From Agapanthus africanus (Eukaryota; Streptophyta; Magnoliopsida; Asparagales; Amaryllidaceae), in the NCBI GenBank assembly GCA_030015575.1, contig CM057347.1, positions 408,426,248 to 408,490,247 of the forward strand: DNA of 64,000 nt. Reading direction: 5' to 3'. The position numbers and the translations under genes are program-made. Shown here one piece after another: positions 55,330 to 64,000 of the stretch. Below the pieces are notes generated by a model. It did no database searches and had not been told where the DNA came from. It worked only from the letters and a program-made list of their open reading frames with translations. How positions within the stretch are numbered: the stretch's first letter is position 1; each line of letters starts with the position of its first letter.

Positions 55330-57271
55330 TGTTAGATATGTATGCCCTAGAGGCCTGCATTGTATAGGATGCTAGGCATGTATATGTACAGAAACAATCT
55401 TTGCTCGAAATAATAGTATGCTATCTGGTTTATCTTCATCTTAACGTGTGATGCGTTGTATTTCATATCTTATATACATGTTGATGAAGCCCTTAGGATT
55501 ATGCTTGACTACCAGGATTATAATGTAGATCATACTAGTGGAAGCATATCCTTTAATAGTTCTTAGTCGAGGGTATATCGAGACAGGGTATCGATATTAC
55601 CAGAACAGACTAGTGTGTACGTTTCTTGACCCTGGGGGCGATGGTTGATACCACAACCATTTGTGTTTGACATCAAAGATTGTACACGGGTGCTCATTGG
55701 AGAATGGGTATACTGAACTGGACTCGCCGAGAACTCCTAGATGGTATATATACATATCGTCAGATAGCAGTTCTCTGGTGACACTTGTACAGGTTAGTCT
55801 GTAGACCCGAGATCGTCATAGTGTCTTGTGTGATTCCCACCGTGCTTTGATTTCCTCCCTACCACGGCTCTACTGAGTCATGCAAACAGATAGATTTTGG
55901 GTACAGTCCCTAATCACATGGAGGCGGTGAGCGATAGGAGGGGTTTCATCTCTCCCGGTATAGAGAGTTGATGTCGCTCTATGCTTGATCGGCCATAACA
56001 GCAAATCACTGGCCAGGGTTATCGAGATTTATTGATAAGAGTTATCAGTAGTTTCTTGAACCGTTATGAGCCATACATCAGCATGACTTATAAAGTTACT
56101 GGGGTCTGATATTTACCACCCCTAGACTTCATATGCGACGTATCAAACGAAGAGACCAGACTGTACAGTAAGTGTTGCTTACAGGCTCGTTGGGGTTGGG
56201 ATGAGCTCGCTCGTCGGCCACCTTTTCGTCATGTACTTGGGTAGCCATTACGCACAGCTACTGCCGCTGACGTGCTTGTGGTTAAACCCACTGCCAGCGT
56301 ACTATCGAGTCTTTAGAGTCCCACACAGAGGGTTCCCTGGTTTAGACAAAAGATGTAGAGATCGTAAGTTGTTACGGCAGGGTTTCGATCATGTTCGTGT
56401 ACTGGCTGCACGAATGATGATCGGGAGGATAATACCGGTAGGCTTTGGTTTAAACCGCATACCGGTATTATATTATTGGATTATTGGTATCTCATTGTAT
56501 TCGTATTTTTCGGAATGCGAATACAGGTATACTTATACGGTATACGGTGAGGGGCATTCCTGTAATTGTACAAGGATGGCTTCTAGAAGGAGACATCTCA
56601 TAAATAGATTTTTATTTTGTGAAAATGAAAATTATGAGGTGGAATTTGGAGACTTGTCAAAGTATGGATGAAAGCATGGATCATTTTATTTTTTATTCAT
56701 TTGGGATTACTATTGAAGTATGGTGCATTATTTTTTGAGAAAAATAATACATACTTCAATAATTTCCCTTGAGCCATATCATTTTTATGCTTGATTTTCT
56801 CATTCTCACTTTCATCTTCTCTCTCCGAATTATCTCCTTCTTCTTCCTCAAAACTAAACCTTCACATCAGTTGTGAATAACAGGTTTAGAGATCACAACA
56901 ATCCTCTATATTATCTCTACATCATCTAAGTAGTCATTTCTAGCACACTTGACTTCTTAGTTAATTCTTATGAAGAGTTTGAAACTTGTTCCAAAGCTCT
57001 TGGGTGGATCATCTACGTCCTAAAGGTGACCGAAAATCGAGATCATCCTAAGCATCCAAGGAGTCAAGGAGTCGCATCCGAAAGAAGACCCGAAAGACCA
57101 ATTCTCTAGGTATAACCTCCTATTATAGTAGTTAATATTTCTTGATAGGGGTTTCAGTTGTGATTTAGTACAAGATCTAGGGTTAAAAGTTGATGTTGCA
57201 TGCAAGAAAATTTTTGTTTACCACTTCCGCCTCATCACAAGTGTTGTGATGGTGTGCAACATCCACTAACA
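55330..57271 (+). repeat. C1 3' LTR (about 1.94 kb)
   Basis: It begins TGTTAGATATGTATGCCCTA and ends ATCCACTAACA. The terminal TGTTAG / CTAACA are perfect inverted repeats. The opening is typical of plant copia LTRs. Frames such as 56201-56671 lie inside it and have no domain. The sequence after it starts ATAAT. Without the 5' LTR no target duplication can be tested. Confidence 0.8.
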
Positions 57272-58460
57272 ATAATATCCTTATAAATCAAACCGTTAGA
57301 TCATGTGCTGTGATGTGTCACTTACATGGAGACATGGTTTAATATAGTGATTTCTTAAATGAGTATTTAGCCTATAACTAGCGTGTGATAGCTAGATGTA
57401 TAACCGGCTATCATGCATGATACGAACATATTAGATGTACTGATGTATCTCAGTCACCGAGAATAGAGATTCTCCATATGTATGTCATGAGCATGTATTT
57501 GAATATATGTTGTACAAGACAACGTTTGAATTCTTTAGGACATGTCACCTGTGAGATAGAGAATAAAATTTTTGAAATATTGGTCTGCTTCAATATATTT
57601 AGAAGGACGATGGACGTCTAGATAGAATCCGAAATTCTTACGTTGATGAGAATAGGTTTATTGTTCATTCCCATGAAGACGTAAAAATCCTGTCGACGGG
57701 TGTTTTGAAAAATATTTTTCAAAATTATATTATTATAGTATATTTATTTTCGAAATGAATTTGTATTCATAGGGAATGAAACTTTAAGTTTGATCAATTA
57801 TGTGAAAATGTCATGCTTATTTAATGGCTTATATATAAGTAACTTGATGTTGGAAGGAATTGCATGCAATTTGATATTTATTGCCATCTCATTTTATGGT
57901 AGAACTTTTATGAACAGTTGGAAAGATAGATGTTTGATTGTTAAATTAAAACTATTAATTAATTAATTATGAGTTAATTTAAGGTAGTTGGTTATTGATG
58001 CGAGACCCAATTGGTCCCACCTACAAGTCTTTCAGTGAAAGACTTAGACACAACTATAAGAGGAGTATTATGAATAATATAATTTTTATATTATAAATGT
58101 GTGGATTTTTTGTCCTACATATGATGTTAGGGCTTAAGGTATCATATCATAACTGTATATAAAGAGAGCAATGGTTTACCATCGCATAAAAGAATTTGAT
58201 TAAGAAATATTCCTCTTAAAAATATTAGATGGATGCCTATTAATCAATAATGTGTTCATCTTCCATAAGGCCTGTGGAGTTCAGTTGGAGACTTTTACAT
58301 TTGTGGTCTACCTTAAAGGCATTCTGTCGATATGATCAAGTCTTTTATCGATGAGATCAGGATAAAGTAAAAGTTGCACATTTAATGTTTAATAAAAATT
58401 TGGTTTTTAGGAAATTAATGCATACGTTTCCGTCACTGGCATGCATGTGTTTTCTTCACA
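57272..58460. repeat. LTR-like non-coding remnant, family not assigned
   Basis: No coding frame is present. It is AT-rich, with a TATATAAAGAG element near 58156 and a stretch (AAGGCCTGTGGAGTTCAGTT, TGTGGTCTACCTTAAAGGC at 58268-58320) that looks like the U5 part of a copia LTR. C1 could have inserted into an older LTR here, but I see no second copy in the window. Confidence 0.35.
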
Positions 58461-58464
58461 TAAA

Positions 58465-59545
58465 CTAAAGAAGGTTAAGGTAATAATGATGATTTCGCCA
58501 ATTTGTTGGGAAAATATCCAAAATAGAACGATTCCAAACTAATGCATTTTCGACAATAGATCTATCATTATTAACGGATCGAATCAAATTCCATGTATCA
58601 AGTATATGTGATGAAGTAAAATTAGGTAGCGACCACTCACCATCCCGAATAAAAAATGAAACCTTTGCATTAAGCAGTCCCAGTATCATAAGCCAATCGT
58701 TCTCCAAAAACATCCAAAAGCATTTTTATCTCGATCCAAGAGTTAAGAAAAAGATAAGTTAAGGCACCATTATGGATCCTATACTCGACTCTTTTTTAAA
58801 CAAATCTTTAGTATGAATAATACTTCCTATAGTCGGAGAATTTCATGATAATGAGATCGTCCAAAAATTTCGAATGTTTTTAAGATGGTGCAATGAATAC
58901 CGAATGAGTCCAAATAGTCCAAAGACCTCTATGATAAAGTCTCCAACAAAACTTAACCCGAGATACAATATTACAATCATGAGGGCTAAAAATGCCCAAA
59001 CCACCTTTTTCTTTTGGCTTGCAAATATTCCTCCACTTTATGGTAAAAAACTTCGAGTTGCCCTATAAAAAACCACGACAAATAGATTCTACTTTCTTTA
59101 GAACTCTTTTTGCAAGGTTGAAAACTTATGAACAATACATTTGATAGGCAAGGAGAGTCAATCGAAGAAGCTCAAAACGTCCCGCAATAGAAAGAAGCTT
59201 AAATTTCCATCCGCTATGTCTTGATATCAATTTATCGATTAAATATTAACACATTGTAGCACAAAGACTCTCAAGAAAGAGCGAAAGACCAAGATAGCTA
59301 AAAAGAAGCATCTCTTCTTCCACACCGAGTATATCGAGGATCATCAATTTGGAGTCCGGCTCAACTGTTGTTGAGTATTGTTTTTGTTTCTATTTGCTTG
59401 ATCCACACCAAGTATATCGAGGATCATCAATTTGGAGTTTGGCTCAACGGTAGTTGAGAAGTAAATATTACTTTTGTTTCTATTTGTTTGGAGACCGGAA
59501 ATGTTTTGAAATGTATCGAGTAATTTATTCATCCTTTATTTCAAA
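58465..59545 (-). pseudogene. LINE reverse transcriptase C-terminal fragment
   Basis: On the minus strand from about 59532: FQNISGLQTNRNKSNIYFS, then (in other frames) IDKLISRHSGWKFKLLSIAG, KRVLKKVESICRGFL and KPKEKGGLGIFSP, followed by VSFFIRDGEWSLPNF and ILDTWNLIRSVN at 58713-58465. These are the RT thumb and following region of plant L1-type LINEs, in the right order. It is 5'-truncated, as is usual for LINEs, and has many stops and frame changes. I see no poly-A tail or clear target duplication. Confidence 0.82.
59325..59490. repeat. Local duplication of about 80 bp inside the LINE remnant
   Basis: AGTATATCGAGGATCATCAA followed by TTTGGAGT(C/T)(C/T)GGCTCAAC occurs at about 59329 and 59408, about 79 bp apart. 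Confidence 0.75.
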
Positions 59546-61620
59546 ATTAAAAACAATACTTGTCAATGTACCAAAATCTTTATTGAATTCTCTATTGTTA
59601 TAATGCAAAACCTTTTGGTTTCAAATTGATTTTGTCCTCTTAGGTAGATGCACATGGTCTATGCTCAGCCTAAAAAGGTTATAAAATAAAGAACCCTCTT
59701 TAAAATATAGATCGATATGATGGCATAAAATGAAATTTACTCAGTTGGTGTCGCAAAAGTAAACTTTCCACCATTTTCTTCAACAATCGGCATCTACTAT
59801 CTTCATCTTTACCGTCTAAAATATGGGTATACCAAAATTCGTGAGTATCGTACATCATTTGACCTTTATTTTATGATGTAAAAATACAAAAAATTTCTAT
59901 TATCGGAATACCGTTAATTTTCCATCCATTAAATCAAAACGGTGAAATAATGTTAAATACATATGAAATTTGGTTATCCACATCTTAAATGGTGAACTTG
60001 AAGATGGTAGATGTCAATCTTCGAAAAAATGATGGAAGGTTGATTTTTTAGGACATGTAAATTTTCTTATGAGATTATCTTTTCTCTCTCTATGCACACA
60101 GATGCATACATACACACCCACCAAACTAAATCTCTCTGCTTATCTCTCTTAAAAGAGAACAATTTATCTTTCAAAGGTACATAAAATTGTTGACTCGATC
60201 GTTTAAAAATTAATGAACGCATACACAATTTTATAAATATTTATAATTTTTTTTGCTATAATAGTATCATAATGAGCTCAAAAAATGAGAATTCTTTTTA
60301 TGCTCAACTTATGATCAAATAAAGAGATAATTTCACATTATATCTAGTAATTGATATTATTTATTAACATATCTTTATAATGAATAACATTAAACTATAT
60401 TTTATGTATACCCATTCTATAAAACAAATTCAATTTCTTAAAGTTTTATGTAACGCAAATCTTCTTTCATTTCAAGTGAATCGAATGTGGAGAAACTAAT
60501 GTAAATATCGGAGAGTACAAAAGATTTCACTCTTCTAGATTTTTAAAATGGCTTAGAGCTCAACATAGTATATAATGTTAGTATAATTTTTTAATTGAGT
60601 GGGAACTTGCAACATTAGACTTGCAAAGTTTTGAAAAATCAACAAACTCTTATAGATGTAGGTCTTCCAAAACTCATATAATTTTTTTTTTCTTTTTTAA
60701 ACAACAAGAAACAAACTATAGATATATCTAATAAATTACTAAAGATTGATCCACAACTCGCTCAAATAAAATATTTTAAACCGCTCAACTGTTCAAATCA
60801 GCATCATATTTCTTTTAGATTATGATCAGAATACAATAACATAATCTTTACTTTAAAATATACAATTTCAACCTCAAAATGGCCTAAAAATATATCAAAT
60901 ATATAAATTGAAAATTATAATACTTATAAAGTAACAAGTCATATACCAATTAGAGTAACAGCAAACCACTCATAGAAATTGGAATAATTGGCTGCCACCA
61001 TCACCACCATCATCATCTTCAGAGATTTGAAGAATTTCCAAATGGAAGACAAGATAGAATTCAAAAAGGGCATTATTCTATAAACTAATAATTATTAGTG
61101 ATACTATTGTTGCGGTCTCCATCCCCACTTGCATGTGCTGTCCTTTTCTTTTTGACTGCTCCACCAAAATCTAGAGCTAATAATGTTAGCACAATGATAG
61201 CTTTTGTGGACCTTAGAGTATGAGATTGCATGGACAAAAAAGGCTGTCTAGGATAAAGTTTGCTGCCTTCTCCTCTTTGTCCTTTTTGTTCAGGTATGAA
61301 TGTATTTTCTCACATTTTTTTAATAAGATGTAATAATTTGATGTGTCGAGATCGAGATCCTAAGATGGTATCATAATCGTTCATAATAATAAAGTAAATC
61401 AATGCACATTAAAAGAAGAATTATAAAGTGTGATCGTGCATGCATCACCATCAACATACGTGAGGTTTATATGTTAATAAAATTACTTTTGCAACCCTGG
61501 TCAAAACTTCAAAAAAATTGTGCACCCTAAAAAATGAAGTCTGAAAAAGTCTAAAATGGTGATGTCTTTATAGGGACTATTTTATGGGTTTTACCTAAAC
61601 TATAAATAAGCCTTTTTGGT
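59546..61620. other. AT-rich intergenic DNA, no gene seen
   Basis: No frame over 60 codons and no domain. There are scattered poly-T and poly-A runs and a pyrimidine stretch with CTCTCTCTATGCACACAGATG near 60090. A slightly less AT-rich part at 61100-61300 holds nothing I can name. Confidence 0.6.
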
Positions 61621-61762
61621 TGGTGGTTTATTCCGTCGGCTATTATCCGACGGAATAAACCACCAAAAATGACACGCAGATCCTAAAATACCTAATAAAT
61701 TTTGTTGGGTTATTCCGTTGCCTGATAATCGATGGAATAACCCTATTCAAAAGTAAAACCCC
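61620..61762. repeat. Two related hairpins with CCGTCGG-type stems
   Basis: The first is a perfect 20-bp inverted repeat with a 7-nt loop around 61624-61670 (TTATTCCGTCGG / CCGACGGAATAA core). The second, about 85 bp on, is GGGTTATTCCGTTG / CGATGGAATAACCC with two mismatches. CCGACGGAAT repeats of this kind are found in subterminal regions of plant CACTA transposons, but no CACTA terminus is seen here. Confidence 0.65.
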
Positions 61763-61769
61763 AGGAGGC

Positions 61770-62110
61770 CTCGGGCCAAATATTCATCATCCTCCCATTG
61801 GCGCCGACCTCCGTCTCTCGACCCCCTCGCCGGAGATGACCTCCTCCTCCTTCCCTCGACCCCCTTCGCCTACGTCAACCCCCTCCTCCTCCTTCCCTCG
61901 GCCCCCATCGCCACGGTTGACCTCCTCCTCCTCCCGTCATCCCTGACCTCCTCCACCACCTCTCGACCTCCGTCGACCCTGTCCTCTTCCTCCTTCTCTC
62001 GACCCTCGAAACCGACGCCTCATCTGAGCCGACGGATACCCTCGTCTGATCCGACGCCTCTTCATCTGATCCGATGGCTGCTCTCGTCTGGGCCGACAAC
62101 TTCTCGAGCT
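61770..62110. other. GC-rich pyrimidine-biased block
   Basis: It is rich in CTCCTCCTCCTTCCCTCG-like runs, with repeats of CTCGACCCCC and TCTGATCCGACG. Base composition differs sharply from the AT-rich surroundings. Minus-strand frames here encode only Arg/Gly-rich low-complexity peptides. Confidence 0.6.
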
Positions 62111-62224
62111 AGACGTCGTAGCATTCATCCTTCTAACTCGACCATAAGTCTCAATTTGGAGCTTCCAAAGATTAGACTTCACTATTCGTTCTCTAGATTT
62201 AAGTTTTTCAATTTCATGCCGTCT

Positions 62225-62640
62225 TGTGGATATTGAATTTGTGGTGATCAATCTTGTAATAGTAGCAAAAGTTGAATTTGCGGTGACCGGTCTTTGTGGT
62301 AGTAGCATGTGTTGAGTTTGTGGTGATCAATTATTGTGAAAAGTAAAAATTTGAAAACTTGAGAACTTTAGATGTTGAAAATCCTTAAAAAATTGAAAAT
62401 TTGAAAACTTCATATCCCTAAAACTATAACTTGAAAATTTGAGAACTTGAGAATTTGAAAACGAAAACTTAAAAACCCTAAAGTAAAAGCTCAAAAACTT
62501 GAAAACCCTAAAATAAGAACATGAAAACTTGAAAACCCTTAAGTAAATACTTTAAAACATGAATACCCTAAGGTCAAAACTTTGAAACTTGAAAACTTGA
62601 AAATCTAATTATAATAAAACAAGAAATGATTATACGCAAA
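62225..62640. repeat. Short tandem repeats (GTTGAATTTGTGGTGATCAA; AAAACTTGAAAACCCTAAA)
   Basis: Three copies of a roughly 48-bp unit lie at 62230-62340. They are followed by about ten loose 20-35-bp units with CTTGAAAA(C/T)CCTAAA to 62625. CCCTAAA is the plant telomere heptamer, but the copies are not head-to-tail. Confidence 0.65.
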
Positions 62641-63195
62641 ACCCTAATTAATAACTATGAAACTTTTAATTAAAAACTTGAAAACTTAAAAAGTGAAACG
62701 AAACCCTTATCCAAGTTCATGATATAATTCGATGATAACATGAAATCCATGTTATCGAAGATATCACATAATAAATCACCGCGCCTTAGTACCCGTTTAT
62801 CAGTTATATGCGTAATAGTTTTCGTCATAACATAAAACCACTTGATGGTGTTTACCCTCTTTAGGACCTCCAACGACTGAACGTTGAAACGAAAAGTTAA
62901 ATTTTAAACAAAACATGTATGTAGTTTTAAGATTTGATCAGAAGGTTCTGAGTTCGAGACTTCCGGCAGCACAAACACATACCGTTAATTACACCTTATT
63001 GTCTTAGAGCAGATATAAGATGGGACACTATATTAGTTTGCTTTAAATCGTATCATTATGGAGAAAGAGAGCATGTACAAATATAAAACAATTGCAAGTG
63101 ATGAACAAAAGAATATGTATTTTATTCATTCATTCATATTTTGTGTACAACTTGAATGTGAACTACATTGATATTTACAAAAGAAATGTAAAATT
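62641..63195. other. Non-coding, nothing recognised
   Basis: AT-rich, with frames below 70 codons and no domain. Confidence 0.5.
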
Positions 63196-63199
63196 ACAT

Positions 63200-63490
63200 A
63201 TGATTCTAATTTTAGAGTGATATCACAATACTTGGGGTATTTTAGTGTCAATCTTGGTGCAAGTTGATGGACACTACCCTTAGTAGGGACCATATCACTT
63301 CCTTTGAAATACAGGCATGACACCTTAGGTGGGGTCATCTGACATTTCATTTGAAATATAAATATCGCTTCTGAAGTGAAGGGTAACACTTCATTTAAAG
63401 TGTAGATCACACTTCGTTTGAAATGTAGGTAGGACACCCTAGGTGAAGTCCACACCACTTCATTTGAAGTGTAGATGGGACATCATAGAT
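63200..63490. repeat. Degenerate tandem repeat with CACTTCATTTGAAGTGTAG palindromes
   Basis: Five or six units of 45-55 bp carry a CACTTC(A)TTTGAA(G/A)TG inverted repeat followed by TAGGTAGGACACCCTAGGTG-like sequence. The clearest copies are near 63420 and 63455. Confidence 0.7.
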
Positions 63491-64000
63491 AGGGTCCACA
63501 CCCTGGACAGAGAAACATATGTGTTTCTGTTTCAGGAAGGCCTGTTTAGGGCCTCCCGAGGGACAGGAAGGGGGTCATGAAGCAGCCAAGAGGCCTATTT
63601 CAGGCTTCCCGATGGCTGCTCCTTAGCAGAGTTTATAGAGTTTCTTTAAGTGAGGCTCGCCTGTTTCAGTTTCATGCACATATTGAGGATGCATAGCATC
63701 ATTTCCAATAGTTTGTGCAAAATGAACACATGGATCTGTGTTCATGGGTAAAAATTTGAAATTTGAGCCATGTTTAAAGGATGAATGCGATGTTTTTAGC
63801 ACTGCATTCAGTGAAACAAATGTGTTCTACATATCTGTTAAGTTAATAGGGTCTTCTATTCACAGGTGATCTGAGAATGGGATTTCCTTATTCATGAAGA
63901 TCCTGAAAACATAGTTTTCTATGTCCTAGGTCATGAATGGACATGTTTTCATGTCCTAAGTATGAGCATGGTTTCCTGTTCATATAGACATGGTTTGTAA
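63491..64000. other. Non-coding, nothing recognised
   Basis: Contains two related segments around GGCCTGTTTAGGGCCTCCCG and GGCCTATTTCAGGCTTCCCG (63540-63610). No gene is seen. Confidence 0.5.

Larger units (their letters stand above)
50815..57271 (+). mobile_element. C1: Ty1/copia element lacking its 5' LTR
   Basis: Order gag, PR, INT, RT, RNase H, 3' LTR, with integrase before RT, is diagnostic of Ty1/copia. The 5' LTR and primer site are absent: the Tat LTR ends at about 50810 and a copia leader follows. Several stops and frameshifts are present. I do not assign the lineage. Confidence 0.88.

Noticed and set aside
56201..56671. 156-codon frame in the copia LTR
   Set aside because: It lies wholly inside the 3' LTR and has no domain.
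61875..62308. Minus-strand Arg/Gly-rich frames
   Set aside because: They are products of a CCTCCT-rich low-complexity block and are not gene-like.
62340..62625. Interstitial telomere repeat (CCCTAAA copies)
   Set aside because: Copies are separated by 20-35 bp of AAAACTTG-type sequence and are not a head-to-tail heptamer array.

Overview
This window is plant nuclear DNA, most likely heterochromatic sequence from a flowering plant with a large genome. It is made almost entirely of transposable elements nested in one another. I find no host gene, no rRNA or tRNA gene, and nothing bacterial. The plant assignment rests on the families present: a Tat-lineage Ty3/gypsy element with a second, archaeal-type RNase H, a chromovirus with a C-terminal chromodomain and 3.2-kb LTRs, a LARD-like non-autonomous element, a Ty1/copia element and a LINE remnant. 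Every coding region carries stops, frameshifts or lost catalytic residues, so all are annotated as pseudogenes.

Layout. Positions 1-50810 are a complex of one Tat family, split by two younger insertions. T1 (1 to about 25935, plus sense) has a partial 5' LTR at 1-1194, an inverted piece of 3' UTR and integrase end (1195-2240 and 12737-13289), a long gag (13325-17002), a 5-kb repeat-rich 3' UTR (17045 to about 22030) and a 3' LTR ending at 25935. T2 (25936-36720, minus sense) is a near full-length gag-PR-RT-RH-aRH-INT unit. Its 5' LTR (36721 to about 50810) is in minus orientation, but at its 3' end the 3' UTR is fused to the outer end of the plus-oriented T1 LTR. T2 is therefore flanked by inverted LTRs whose promoters point at each other. 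N1 (2241-12736, plus) is a chromovirus with a 5-bp GCTAG target duplication. N2 (37332-48635, minus) is a LARD-like element with 4.4-kb LTRs and a GGTCC duplication. Both sit in the same kind of short tandem repeat of the Tat elements.

From about 50815 to 57271 lies a copia element that has kept its 3' LTR but lost its 5' LTR. It is followed by an LTR-like non-coding stretch, a minus-strand LINE 3' fragment (58465-59545), and AT-rich intergenic DNA with a CACTA-like hairpin pair, a pyrimidine-rich block and short tandem repeats up to 64000.

The most unusual signals are in the non-coding parts of the Tat family. The LTR carries 13 pairs of CACGTG-like hexamers at a fixed 4-nt spacing, with 8 more pairs in the inverted LTR. 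The same LTR is crowded with short perfect inverted repeats of many different sequences. The 3' UTR carries arrays of about 26-nt hairpins whose stems differ from unit to unit with compensating changes. The inverted-LTR arrangement could give convergent transcription. Within the complex, T2 would be the only coding-scale source of Tat pol, but its RT catalytic motif reads YIND, so I infer the complex is now immobile.
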